Part shown: in pieces, positions 16,259 to 24,398 of the stretch
Layout: every line of letters begins with the position of its first letter
How positions within the stretch are numbered: position 1 is the stretch's first letter
IMG/VR virus record: IMGVR_UViG_3300044680_000046
Span: 1 to 35,537 of that record
Source: a virus
Direction: 5' to 3' (one strand)
Length of the DNA: 35,537 bases
Translations under genes and position numbers: made by a program
Notes under the pieces: model-generated
Database searches by the model: none
Told to the model about the DNA's origin: nothing
Seen by the model: only the letters and a program-made list of their open reading frames with translations

Positions 16259-16471
16259 ATGGAGAAACAAAACCAGCAGCCAGAAGTTAGGTATATGTCT
16301 CCAGCGCAGGTAGCTTCGGAGCTTGCGGTGACCAGGGATACCGTCTACGTATGGCTAAAACTCGGGATACTCCCGGCGGTAAGATTGGGCAGAACGTGGC
16401 GGATCAGCAGTCGCGACGCCTTCCGGCGGGCTCAGCGGTATGCGCCGTCCGCCTCAGTTGCCGGAGACTGA
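16259..16471 (+). CDS. Excisionase/MerR-type helix-turn-helix protein, 70 aa
   Basis: This plus-strand gene encodes a 70-residue protein with a single winged helix-turn-helix of the excisionase (HTH_17) type: MSPAQVASELAVTRDTVYVW is followed by the short turn GILPAVRLGRTWRI and a last helix SRDAFRRAQRY. I chose the ATG at 16259, which has GGA eight bases upstream, over an upstream in-frame ATG without a site. The family includes phage excisionases and small repressors. Here no integrase is visible, so a transcription regulator is more likely. It is the only plus-strand gene in the head region and its 3' end overlaps the 61-residue minus-strand gene by 18 bases (convergent). Confidence 0.8.
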   Translation: MEKQNQQPEVRYMSPAQVASELAVTRDTVYVWLKLGILPAVRLGRTWRISSRDAFRRAQRYAPSASVAGD

Positions 16472-16639
16472 CTCTTTTGCGCGCTCCAGAATCTCGCGTC
16501 CATCAAACGAATTGTGCACCCAGATGCCGCCTTGGTTGCGTGGACCGCAGGAACACCCCTCTCCGTAAGTGTGCCCGTGCAGATCGTTCATAGGTATCAC
16601 GTCGCATTGTCCAAGGCTGGACTTTGAGGCTTTCCACAT
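16454..16639 (-). CDS. Small Cys/His-containing hypothetical protein, 61 aa
   Basis: A 61-residue protein whose start codon shares its A with the portal stop (TAATG); a longer open frame upstream only shadows the portal gene. It contains the pattern VIPMNDLHGHTYGEGCSCGP, then WVHNSFDGREILE. A similar pattern (N-D-L, then C-x-C, then V-H-N/H-S-F/M-D-G-R-E) is familiar to me from small phage proteins found near head genes, with no known function. The Cys and His residues could bind a metal. It is translated in step with the portal, so a structural accessory is possible. Confidence 0.7.
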   Translation of the reverse strand: MWKASKSSLGQCDVIPMNDLHGHTYGEGCSCGPRNQGGIWVHNSFDGREILERAKESVSGN

Positions 16640-18501
16640 TACGCGATTTGTCCGTTCCGCGCGCCGCGACTGGCTCGTGGAGTTCGGCCGGTCATCTGGC
16701 CGCCGGTGATCCCCTTCTTGCGCTCGTCCATGATCCGCGCAATCTCTTGCTGCACGTCTCCGATGTCGCACTTCTTCAGCAGAGTCTCCAGGCTCAGCGC
16801 TCCGGCCCGGAACAGAATCAGCGCCTTGGTCTGGTCCCGATCCTTGTTCGCGCCGTGCAATGATCCCTGCGAGATTGCCACGGAGAAGTTCTTCCAAAAA
16901 GCATCTCGCGCGTGGTCCGCTGGAACCATGTTTGTCGGATCCCAGACGTAATCATCCCAGGTGACGCCGTCGTTCCCCATGATCCAGTAGCGCTGCTGCC
17001 GGGGGAAGTACTGGATGATGTGGCTGATCCCTATTTCCCCAGCGTTGCGGAGCGCCACTTCGATGTAGCGTCCTTCAAGCCGGATCGGCCCACCCTGAGC
17101 ATCCCTAATCTGCTCCATGGTGTCCCCGCCAGGAACTTGTTTCTTTTTCGAAAGCGATGCCGTGTCCATCGAGCCAGCATGCCGGTCGAAGATCGAGAGC
17201 AGGTATTTCGCGTATTCAAATACATACGCGGGCAGGCTCGGAGGGTCGAGCGCACGAACATCCCGAATATCCGCCGTGGCGTTCATGAGCATCTTCTGAT
17301 TCGGGATCTCGGGGTAGAACCGGTTCCAGTCGGCCTCACTTACCGATCCGCGCTTCGCCACATACGCCTGATTGATCGCCTTCTTGATCGTGTCGAAAAC
17401 ACCGGCCGAGATCTCATTGACGCCCAGATTGAGCGGCAGCAGCGTCCGGTACTTCGACAAGCCGCCCGGTGCCCACACCACGGGGTCAAGCACAAACTTC
17501 ACGAATGGGTAGAGCGTGGTCCAGTAGGGCGAGGTGGTGTCGTAAAGATTCTGCTCGCCGCCGAATACCAGCAGTCGCTTCCGTGGATAGAGGCGTCGTC
17601 CTGGCTTCACCACGTACCAATAGTTGTGCTGGTCGGTGCTGTAGCGAGGGTCCTTAACGAGCACGTCGTTGAGGGACTCGTTTAGTTGGCCGTCCTCGAT
17701 CCATAACTCCTCTAACTCGCCAACGGGAAACGGGTCATCCGACCGCCACGTGCCATATTGCCCAGGAGCCCGGTCCTTGAGCATGTGCCGCATGGAGGGC
17801 GACAACTTGGACCAGGAGTACTCGGACATCATCTGATTTGAAGGAGTGTTCGAGTCGTTGGATTTGTAGGCGTCGGAACCGCTCTTTAGGACTTTCTCCG
17901 CCACGTCCTTCCCGAACTTCTCCACGAAGTATTGAATTGGCTTGAATGCCGAGTAGCGAATCGCGCTTGAATCCTGAATGTCCGATGGGCAGTTCACGGT
18001 CATCAAGGAATCCATGCCCATGCTGATTACGCTCAATCGGCCCAACGATCCGTTGACCTTCCAGAATCCCTCCGAGAGCATCGCGTGGTCAAGAACCTCT
18101 GCCAACTTGAGATCCATGTCCCCACGCACCCACTCGTGCATGAGCATCTTCTGGAGGATTTCCGCATGTTCTGAAAATGGCTGGGAGTGTACGGCGATCG
18201 TGGGCCGGATGTCGGTGTACTGCGCCAGGGTTTCCCGGCGCGCGCGGTTCAAATGGTTGTCAACAAACTTCGAGCGGAACCGCGGGCGGTTGGCGGGCCA
18301 CATTTCCCCCATTAGGGCCTTTATGTAATCGTTCAACCGATTAAATTCTTTGTTTGCTTTTCGTTCCTGGAGGGCTTGTTGACGGGTGCCTTCGCGGAAT
18401 GTTCTCAACTTGGCCGCGTATCTATCGGTTACATCGACAGTGCCGGACTTCATCTTGTAGATGGGTCCGCGCGGCGCACGATCGAAATTTGAATCAGCCA
18501 T
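16639..18501 (-). CDS. Portal protein (probable)
   Basis: This 620-residue protein is in the right place (between terminase and scaffold/capsid genes) and has the size of short-tailed phage portals. The N-terminal part is helical and charged (YAAKLRTFREGTRQQALQER), followed by DHAMLSEGFWKVNGS, typical of the portal wing region where a substrate state is described by position-specific strands. The middle and late parts have Tyr/Trp/Pro-rich strands (YWYVVKPGRRLYPRKRLLVF) and a long helix (FEYAKYLLSIFDRHAG) that would line the channel, and the C-terminus is basic. It overlaps the upstream zinc-ribbon gene by eight bases. I chose the ATG at 18501 (MADSNFD); an upstream in-frame start would overlap further. 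The assignment comes from size, order and general pattern. Confidence 0.8.
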   Translation of the reverse strand: MADSNFDRAPRGPIYKMKSGTVDVTDRYAAKLRTFREGTRQQALQERKANKEFNRLNDYIKALMGEMWPANRPRFRSKFVDNHLNRARRETLAQYTDIRPTIAVHSQPFSEHAEILQKMLMHEWVRGDMDLKLAEVLDHAMLSEGFWKVNGSLGRLSVISMGMDSLMTVNCPSDIQDSSAIRYSAFKPIQYFVEKFGKDVAEKVLKSGSDAYKSNDSNTPSNQMMSEYSWSKLSPSMRHMLKDRAPGQYGTWRSDDPFPVGELEELWIEDGQLNESLNDVLVKDPRYSTDQHNYWYVVKPGRRLYPRKRLLVFGGEQNLYDTTSPYWTTLYPFVKFVLDPVVWAPGGLSKYRTLLPLNLGVNEISAGVFDTIKKAINQAYVAKRGSVSEADWNRFYPEIPNQKMLMNATADIRDVRALDPPSLPAYVFEYAKYLLSIFDRHAGSMDTASLSKKKQVPGGDTMEQIRDAQGGPIRLEGRYIEVALRNAGEIGISHIIQYFPRQQRYWIMGNDGVTWDDYVWDPTNMVPADHARDAFWKNFSVAISQGSLHGANKDRDQTKALILFRAGALSLETLLKKCDIGDVQQEIARIMDERKKGITGGQMTGRTPRASRGARNGQIA

Positions 18502-18958
18502 CGGCTTGCTCAGCCGAAATCTTAGCACTTTCGTGGTTCTGGTGGGAAATGAACTCCGCCGCTTCTTTCTTTGTTGCCGCTGTTAGGGACTTCCCGTCGG
18601 GCGAGATCATGGCGGGGCCGGTGTCCGTTGGGTTTGCCAGCCCTTCCTCCCGACAGTAGCTGGCTTGTTCCTGAAACGTCTCTATGTAAACTGGCTCCGG
18701 CTTGCCGCTGATGGTTTTTTTCTTCCACGCCCAGTGTCCGCCGTCCTGTGCATTACCACCTTCCAAATTTCTCTCCAGATAACGGGCCGTGATGGCTCCG
18801 CAGAATGGAGAGTTGAACCGGCTCACTCGGCGTTCGGTCGGTTGAGCACAGTGAGGACAGGGCGGCTCCGGGGACTCGAAGCGTACGGCGTACCACTCGA
18901 AGATCTTCCCGTGCTCAGGGCAGGCTGGCGTTCGGCACGAGCTTTCGTACAGTGGCAG
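18494..18958 (-). CDS. FmdB-like zinc-ribbon protein with CTG start, 154 aa
   Basis: Read from the CTG at 18958, the protein begins M-P-L-Y-E-S-S-C, the hallmark start of FmdB-type zinc ribbons, and has two Cys pairs at residues 8/13 and 34/37 (CRTPAC; CPHC). After ~45 residues comes a segment common to phage proteins of this type: GHWAWKKKTISGKPEPVYIE followed by TFQEQASYCREEGL. No ATG, GTG or TTG lies between the upstream in-frame stop and this CTG, and AGGGAG stands eight bases before it, so CTG is the best start. Beginning at a later GTG would remove the whole zinc ribbon. The gene overlaps the portal start, and its role may be in head assembly. Confidence 0.75.
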   Translation of the reverse strand: MPLYESSCRTPACPEHGKIFEWYAVRFESPEPPCPHCAQPTERRVSRFNSPFCGAITARYLERNLEGGNAQDGGHWAWKKKTISGKPEPVYIETFQEQASYCREEGLANPTDTGPAMISPDGKSLTAATKKEAAEFISHQNHESAKISAEQADG

Positions 18959-18959
18959 C

Positions 18960-19199
18960 TTATTTCTCCCTTGCCTTGGTCAACTTCAGCGTAGCCGGTT
19001 TCGCTGGTACCTCAGCCACGGGCTCCACGTGGTATCCCATCAGCCCAACGCGGAGTACAAGCGTTTGGTGCAACCTCTCCAGCGCGTGAAACCTCTGCGC
19101 GATCCGCCTGCTCTTCTCTTCCAGTTTTGCGTTCTCAGCCTCAAGCGCCTCGATGCGGCACTCCAGCTTCTGGAACGAGGCTCGGCTCAGAAACGGCAT
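18960..19199 (-). CDS. Small coiled-coil protein, 79 aa
   Basis: A 79-residue protein made mostly of one long charged helix with heptad-like leucines (FQKLECRIEALEAENAKLEE; IAQRFHALERLHQTLVLRV) and a short basic tail. It probably forms a dimeric or trimeric coiled coil. The ATG at 19199 lies 14 bases after the previous stop; an in-frame TTG at 19223 would add eight residues. Its stop is two bases before the CTG of the zinc-ribbon gene, so the two are likely translated together. Function unknown. Confidence 0.6.
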   Translation of the reverse strand: MPFLSRASFQKLECRIEALEAENAKLEEKSRRIAQRFHALERLHQTLVLRVGLMGYHVEPVAEVPAKPATLKLTKAREK

Positions 19200-19212
19200 G
19201 GGTAGCCCATGG

Positions 19213-19815
19213 TCATTCCGCAAACGCCAGCTCGTCCTGATCTTCCTTGGCGGTGTCCAGTTCCGGACTTTCCGCAGGGGCGGCGATCTCTCCCGGCAGA
19301 GCTTCCGGGGTCAGTTTTTTCAGCAACGACGCGACGGTGACCTCTTCCTCGCCCAGCAATTGGCAGAGTGCGGCGTACTGCTCCCGATCAAAGAACCACG
19401 TACGGCCCTTGGCTTCGACATCGTAGAGCCAACCCAATGCGACCGCCTGATTCATGCCTTCCTGAATCAGGATCTCCGGCGTCACCCCGTTGATCTCCGC
19501 CCGCTCGCGGATTGATTCGAACAGTGCCGGGTCGATTTCCCAACGCGCGACCATCTGGCCTTCGTGGACACCCATGCCGCGCTCAACGGCTTCGACAAGC
19601 GCATCAGGATCTCCCAGTTGCTCGTCCAGATCAGACAGCCGCTTGGCGGTTTCGGCAGGCAGGAGCAGTGCGCCTCTGGCAATCGCTTCCATCGCCTCCT
19701 GTGCGAACAACGCAAACTTCTGCGCGTCCTCGCCCTCCCCTTCGACCTGATCCACAACATTCTGGAAGTGCTGCTCGCTTAATGTGAGCGTGAGTGGGAT
19801 TTTTACTTTGGCCAC
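19213..19815 (-). CDS. Acidic helical hypothetical protein, 200 aa
   Basis: A 200-residue acidic protein read from a GTG at 19815 that has AAGGAG seven bases upstream. It starts with a strand (KVKIPLTLTLSEQHFQNVVD) of ribbon-helix-helix appearance, followed by many helices rich in Glu, Ala and Leu and an acidic C-terminus (ESPELDTAKEDQDELAF). It lies between the terminase and the portal. I recognise no family. The acidic, Ala-rich make-up resembles some capsid or packaging accessory proteins, but that is only a suggestion. Confidence 0.65.
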   Translation of the reverse strand: MAKVKIPLTLTLSEQHFQNVVDQVEGEGEDAQKFALFAQEAMEAIARGALLLPAETAKRLSDLDEQLGDPDALVEAVERGMGVHEGQMVARWEIDPALFESIRERAEINGVTPEILIQEGMNQAVALGWLYDVEAKGRTWFFDREQYAALCQLLGEEEVTVASLLKKLTPEALPGEIAAPAESPELDTAKEDQDELAFAE

Positions 19816-19828
19816 AAATTACTCCTTT

Positions 19829-22573
19829 TCAGAGACTATCATAATCTGGCGTCTCCGGTCCGGTGGACGCCTCTTCCATTTTGATGAGGTCTATCTTGGC
19901 GACCGACGTTACGCTCTCTCCGTTCTTGCGCGCCTTGAGTAAAATGCAACTGCACTGCTCACACCGGAGGTTCCGACCGTTGGGTAGTTCGTCGTCGTCA
20001 AACTCATAGGCACACCGGAGACAGGTGATATGCCAGATCCGCTGCGCGGTCTCGTCACGAGTGCCACGGATCACGTTGTATCCGAGCGTGGCGTCGTAAT
20101 CCGTTTCGTGCGCGCAGTACGAAGCTATGAAGGTCGCCATTAGTTCGTCATCGTGCGAATTGTGAACGCCGACCCCCTCGATTGTGTAGGTGTGATCTCC
20201 CGCGACCTCTAAATTAAAAACTGGCAGGTCGCGTACAGGCTTTTTTTTGATCCAATTTATCGGCGTGTAGAACTTCTGATCGCGCTGGTGCACCTGAATC
20301 TTTTGCTTCCCCGATTCATCGTCCGGGAGTTCCATCCGGTGGGTAACCGCCTGCGGAATACAGCACAGGTCCCCCTGCCTTAGATGCTTCGCCTCGATCC
20401 ATTCTGGCTCATTGTTTTCGACTGCCGAAATAAGCGTCTGCCCACCATTCCTTTTTTTGGCAAAAAACGGATGCTCGCTAGTGCACTCGATTGTTCGCGG
20501 CACCCCGGTAACGCTGACCTCATGGAGGTCTCCTGAGTACGCTCGGCATGTGGTCCTAATCACTTTCTCGAACGTGCCAGAGACGGTAAGGACTTCATCC
20601 CCCGGTTTGATCTTTTCAATCGGTACTGGGATGAATCCTTTGGTGATCACCTTGGACCCAGCTACGAAACATCCACGTTCGGCTTCAGCCTTCTTGTCGC
20701 TATCCTCGTCGGACTTTTGGAAGCGCTTCATTTCCTCAATCAGATTGTCCGACCGTGGCCAGAACAACTGCGCGCGCAGCCGGCGCACCATGTCGCCCCA
20801 CAGTTTCGGCTTCGTGTTGCCATTAGTTATCCAATGCCACGACGTACTGTTGATCTGCTGGTGGTCCAAGTGTTTCCATCGATGCAGATTTGGATAATTG
20901 TACTGGATGCGCACCGCATCCCCGCAGGTCTGATAGATGTTATATTCCACGCAGGCTTGCGCGGTGTTATACCAAGAGCCCAAATGGACAACCTTAATTG
21001 CGAGCTCGTAGTGATTGACCGTATTCGACCGCCACACTGCAACCTGGACGTCTGCATTTGCCTGCTTGCCCAGCCGAATAATCGAGATCACCGAATAATC
21101 GTGCTTGCCCCCCAGCCCTTCTGCCACATCTACTCCCATGATGTAGGTGTGGCCCTCCATGGGAAATTCCCAGATGCGAAGCTCCCAGTCGTCGAAGCGG
21201 TGGTCGGCAGTACACCAGTCCTGCCAGCACTCAGCTTTGTATGCCTGTCCGAGTTCATTTTTAACCTCTCGCTTCACGCCATGGAATTTCCCCTTGCTAT
21301 CAAGCTTGCCCCAAGCGATCGGATTGCGAACGCACCGCGTGGCGAATTCGAGCACGTCCTCTGGAAACACCGGATCACCAGACAATTGAAAAGCCTCAAG
21401 GTCTGTAACCGCGAGCTCCTGGCGTAGTTTTTTTAGGGCCTCAACGCCCTTCTCCTGCGCGCTCAGCCGACGCCACTCCATGAATCGGAGTTGCTCGTCG
21501 TCTAGGATATATGGCCTTAACGTCCCAATCTTGCACTGTAGGCACTTCTCCCCGCGCACGAGCACGCCCATGTGCACTGATTCGAACCACCGCAAGCAAT
21601 CCTTGTTATCGCATTGTGTCCACTTGTCCTGGATCATTTCGCGCGACTGCGTCTCGGCCTTTTTGGGAGTCCACCCTGGCGATACAAGTCTCCTTCGGCT
21701 GTGTTCCATGAACGCCGGAATAAACACGGTTCTCCATTCCCCATCGTCCCCGGCTCGCTTATTGTTCAGCCACAGATCTTCGTAGTATGTTCCGGCTCCC
21801 TGGGCGGTGGATTCAATCATTGCAAAGGTCATGGGCGAGTCCGCAAGCGCGTTACCAAGATCGCCCTCGATTGCATCGACCGCGATCTTCTCTGGCCAGT
21901 CACTTATTTCCGAGCAATGCGCTGCCGTGACTCGGATACCCTGCGCAATTCCGGTGAATTGCAGGGCCATGTTAATTTCGACCATGGATTTTAGCCCGGG
22001 GTCCGTGCGGCGGAATTGGGGGTTGGGATTCTCAAAGGTCAGCCCGCCGTCGTAGGTGCGGTTAGAACACATCGGTTTCAACCACCAAGGCATCTGGTCG
22101 TAGATGTGAAGCATGATCGCGAACAGAGTTTTGGAACGCTTCAGGTCCGGGCCGACCACCACTGCATTGATGTTCGGGAAGAACATGGTGCGCCACGCGA
22201 TGAGGCCTTCGCACAAAGTGCTAAGTCCGACCTGCCTTGCTTTTAGGCATATTATGCGCTGCGCCATGCCTTTGTCGCGCATGGACTTCATGATCTCCAA
22301 AACCAGTTCTTGCGATTCCCACAAGGTGAACAACTGGTCCTTGGCGTCCTTGTTGGTGATCCAAAAATAGTTTTTGGCCGCGTACTCGAAGGAGTCCTGA
22401 CACTTGCCCATCTCCAGACTGACCAGATCGCGGTCGGACTTGGAGAGATTTTGGAATTGTCCAATTGGCCCGTGTGGGGTTTCGATTACGAACTTCGGCT
22501 GATCCAAATATTCGATCAACTCCGAGATTCCAACGTCGCGCCTCCAGCGGGTCGCGGTGGACTTCACCAGCAT
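19829..22573 (-). CDS. terL: Terminase large subunit interrupted by an intein
   Basis: The 914-residue product drives DNA packaging: an ATPase domain followed by a nuclease that cuts concatemers. Residues 111-120 (KARQVGLSTL) form the Walker A loop, and ~217-226 (AAHCSEISDW) look like Walker B with the catalytic Glu. Residues ~321-347 hold a Cys-rich insert (CDNKDC; CLQC). The nuclease acidic residues lie in IMGVDVAEG (~480), VEYNIYQ (~543) and S-H-D-D-E just after residue 805. Residues 635-805 are an intein that sits immediately before this last motif; removal joins Gly634 to Ser806. After it, a C-terminal zinc ribbon (CLRC; CEQC) extends the protein. The start shares its first base with the upstream stop (TGATG). 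Confidence 0.95.
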   Translation of the reverse strand: MLVKSTATRWRRDVGISELIEYLDQPKFVIETPHGPIGQFQNLSKSDRDLVSLEMGKCQDSFEYAAKNYFWITNKDAKDQLFTLWESQELVLEIMKSMRDKGMAQRIICLKARQVGLSTLCEGLIAWRTMFFPNINAVVVGPDLKRSKTLFAIMLHIYDQMPWWLKPMCSNRTYDGGLTFENPNPQFRRTDPGLKSMVEINMALQFTGIAQGIRVTAAHCSEISDWPEKIAVDAIEGDLGNALADSPMTFAMIESTAQGAGTYYEDLWLNNKRAGDDGEWRTVFIPAFMEHSRRRLVSPGWTPKKAETQSREMIQDKWTQCDNKDCLRWFESVHMGVLVRGEKCLQCKIGTLRPYILDDEQLRFMEWRRLSAQEKGVEALKKLRQELAVTDLEAFQLSGDPVFPEDVLEFATRCVRNPIAWGKLDSKGKFHGVKREVKNELGQAYKAECWQDWCTADHRFDDWELRIWEFPMEGHTYIMGVDVAEGLGGKHDYSVISIIRLGKQANADVQVAVWRSNTVNHYELAIKVVHLGSWYNTAQACVEYNIYQTCGDAVRIQYNYPNLHRWKHLDHQQINSTSWHWITNGNTKPKLWGDMVRRLRAQLFWPRSDNLIEEMKRFQKSDEDSDKKAEAERGCFVAGSKVITKGFIPVPIEKIKPGDEVLTVSGTFEKVIRTTCRAYSGDLHEVSVTGVPRTIECTSEHPFFAKKRNGGQTLISAVENNEPEWIEAKHLRQGDLCCIPQAVTHRMELPDDESGKQKIQVHQRDQKFYTPINWIKKKPVRDLPVFNLEVAGDHTYTIEGVGVHNSHDDELMATFIASYCAHETDYDATLGYNVIRGTRDETAQRIWHITCLRCAYEFDDDELPNGRNLRCEQCSCILLKARKNGESVTSVAKIDLIKMEEASTGPETPDYDSL
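20159..20671 (-). mobile_element. Mini-intein in terminase (171 aa, no endonuclease domain)
   Basis: An in-frame protein-splicing element of 171 residues. It starts with CFVAGSKVIT (block A, Cys1), has T-S-E-H at intein residues 64-67 (block B T-x-x-H), V-F-N-L-E-V with D159 in block F, and ends G-V-G-V-H-N (block G, penultimate His and terminal Asn). The following extein residue is Ser806, a valid splice acceptor. All residues for splicing are present. There is no room for a homing endonuclease between blocks B and F, so it is a mini-intein. Insertion in the highly conserved nuclease motif of the terminase is typical of inteins, which favour sites where loss would be costly. Confidence 0.95.
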
Positions 22574-23019
22574 CAGTCTTCCTCGAATTCCTCAAGCTGC
22601 GGGAGATTGGCGACTTCTTCCTCGACCCCTTCAATCGCCGCCGGCACATCGAGGACCATGCCCTTTGAAATTGCCCGGTCCCTGATGAACGTATCGAAGT
22701 TCCGAAATCCTCCGACCACTTCGGTCTGTGCCACGTTGTTGTTGTTCTGGTTGACGGTCATCCCCGGACTCTTCAGAACCTCAAAGGATTTGAGGATCTG
22801 TTCGGCCGCCTTGATATCCCCGTCAGCCATGGCTTGACGCAGGCAGGTGAAGGCTTCAGGCAGTAGGTAAGTCGACAGCGCCGCGAGCAGGGCCTTTTTG
22901 TACTTCTCCATTCCCTTACTGGTCACGCGCTTCCGGTTGAGTACCGGGTGTGTGATCTTTGGAAGTTCCGGGCCTTTGGGCTTGGCGATCTTCAGATGGC
23001 CGGGATTTTTCCTGGGCAT
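22573..23019 (-). CDS. Terminase small subunit candidate, 148 aa
   Basis: A 148-residue basic-to-acidic protein that ends in an overlap with the large terminase start (TGATG). The N-terminal ~45 residues are Lys/Pro-rich (PRKNPGHLKIAKPKGPELPK), followed by helices (EKYKKALLAALSTYLLPEAF; GDIKAAEQILKSFEVL) and an acidic C-terminal tail (QLEEFEED). Size, helical content, basic start and the position directly before terL fit a small terminase, which binds DNA and loads the large subunit. I cannot see a clear helix-turn-helix, so the call rests on context. Confidence 0.6.
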   Translation of the reverse strand: MPRKNPGHLKIAKPKGPELPKITHPVLNRKRVTSKGMEKYKKALLAALSTYLLPEAFTCLRQAMADGDIKAAEQILKSFEVLKSPGMTVNQNNNNVAQTEVVGGFRNFDTFIRDRAISKGMVLDVPAAIEGVEEEVANLPQLEEFEED

Positions 23020-23034
23020 GAATCCCAGTATATG

Positions 23035-23919
23035 CTACATAGAATCGGATCTGAATAGGCTAGTGTCGTCGTCGTCAATCAACGTGATTGAATCCGGTGA
23101 CCGCTTGCCCTTCGCATGCTTGTTCAGGGCCGAGGCAAACTGCGCGCGCAGTTCGGGGACATTCTCCACTCTTCCCGTGATCTGCTGCGGACGGACTTTC
23201 CACATCTCGACGGCCTGCGCTTTGACCTTATCCAAGATTGGACCCATGGCAGGGAAGCCCTCTTGCGCCGACTGGACCGAAACGGGAACCCCGACTTCGG
23301 TTGCGTCGATCACGTCGCTCGATATGCCCGGCGATTTGACTCCTGGCGCGATACGGGGGTTCATGTAGACTACCTTAATCATCGAGTCAAGTTCAAAACT
23401 CCTGCGATTGCCTTGTGCTGGGAATGGCCGCACCTGCAATTCGAGTTCGATCTCGTGCTCCATGCCCTTTGGTAGTACCTGGATCTTTCGGGGAAACGTA
23501 GTGTTGGCCCAGTCGACCAACTGCTGAAGTCCGACTCGTAGTTTATTTCCGGCGTAGAGCTTCTTCACTCTCAAGGGCGCTGGACTCGTGAGCGCCGTGC
23601 GCTCGTTGGCTAGCACGATCAGTGGCGGCTCTGGGGATAGGTCCGGGTCAGGAGCCGGTGGAGCCTCGCTGGGATCTTCGTAATGGTCATCCTCTACGGA
23701 CTCCAGAATTGCTTCTGGGTTTGGTGGCAGCCCCTCAGCCTGATCGCGCTCCGTGCTCCCGCCGTCTATTCGGGTCGGTGCAGAAGCGCGGCCCATGGAG
23801 CGCTCAAGCTGGAGCGCAAGCTCGATCGTATCGGCAACAGTCTCCGCGATCGGGGCTCTCCTGGCAGCCGCTCTTTTGAGTCCCATCGTGATTGCGCTTA
23901 TCAGGGTATCTCGGTTCAT
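23035..23919 (-). CDS. Hypothetical protein, 294 aa
   Basis: A 294-residue protein with a helical N-terminus (ISAITMGLKRAAARRAPIAE), a long acidic Pro-rich linker (SEAPPAPDPDLSPEPPLIVL), and a compact alpha/beta C-terminal part (KLRVGLQQLVDWANTTFPRK; KVKAQAVEMWKVRPQQITGR). I do not recognise a family. It overlaps the L,D-transpeptidase-like gene by four bases (ATGA) and ends 15 bases before the small terminase candidate, so it links the cell-wall module with the packaging module. A structural or regulatory role cannot be told apart from the sequence. Confidence 0.65.
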   Translation of the reverse strand: MNRDTLISAITMGLKRAAARRAPIAETVADTIELALQLERSMGRASAPTRIDGGSTERDQAEGLPPNPEAILESVEDDHYEDPSEAPPAPDPDLSPEPPLIVLANERTALTSPAPLRVKKLYAGNKLRVGLQQLVDWANTTFPRKIQVLPKGMEHEIELELQVRPFPAQGNRRSFELDSMIKVVYMNPRIAPGVKSPGISSDVIDATEVGVPVSVQSAQEGFPAMGPILDKVKAQAVEMWKVRPQQITGRVENVPELRAQFASALNKHAKGKRSPDSITLIDDDDTSLFRSDSM

Positions 23920-24398
23920 GCTGCCTCAGTGATATTTTCCTGGACCGACTCCGCACCAGTAATCGCTTGTACGGCCGCCGCCATGTTGTCGTTGGATAGG
24001 CGAACACATCCGAAGGTCGGTCGAAGCGAATCCCAGAACGTGTACGCCGGATTCGGATCTCCGCCATGGTTGAGCAGTCCGTCGCGCATATGCTGGGGAT
24101 CTTCCGCAACGACACATGGACCGGATATCGGCGTGAGCAACAGCCGTTGATTCGGTCCGTAGCTATGGGTGTTCGAGGACGCCGGGATAACCGTAACGCC
24201 GTAGAGTCCCAGCGGTGTGTCTCCGAACGGAAACAGTGGATCTCGGCTCGGGTTGTTATGCGCGGTCGCCGTAGCCTGATCCGCCAGTCCCAGACAGGGA
24301 ACGGGACCGAACTGCACGTTGCCGTCAACATCGACGATGGTGAAGGTCCCGAGCTTGGTTCTGTCGACCGGCAAAACAACGTTGATGGTGTATCTCAT
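23916..24398 (-). CDS. L,D-transpeptidase-like (YkuD-type) protein with altered motif
   Basis: A 160-residue protein with the YkuD-type layout. Residues ~59-70 read GDTPLGLYGVTV, matching the T-P-x-G-x-Y strand of L,D-transpeptidases. H111-G112 lie in LNHGGD, and C131 lies in TFGCVRLSND, matching the catalytic S-H-G-C-x-R-L with Cys as the nucleophile and R133 kept. The usual His next to the Gly is a Phe here. Members of the family cross-link or cut peptidoglycan peptides. No signal peptide is seen, which suits a phage enzyme released at lysis or carried in the virion. It is translated with the KTSC protein and the transglycosylase. Whether it is active with the F-G-C variant is open. Confidence 0.75.
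   Translation of the reverse strand: MRYTINVVLPVDRTKLGTFTIVDVDGNVQFGPVPCLGLADQATATAHNNPSRDPLFPFGDTPLGLYGVTVIPASSNTHSYGPNQRLLLTPISGPCVVAEDPQHMRDGLLNHGGDPNPAYTFWDSLRPTFGCVRLSNDNMAAAVQAITGAESVQENITEAA

Noticed and set aside
20717-21427. Long plus-strand frames opposite the terminase gene
   Set aside because: They mirror the terminase codons and have no ribosome site or recognisable protein.
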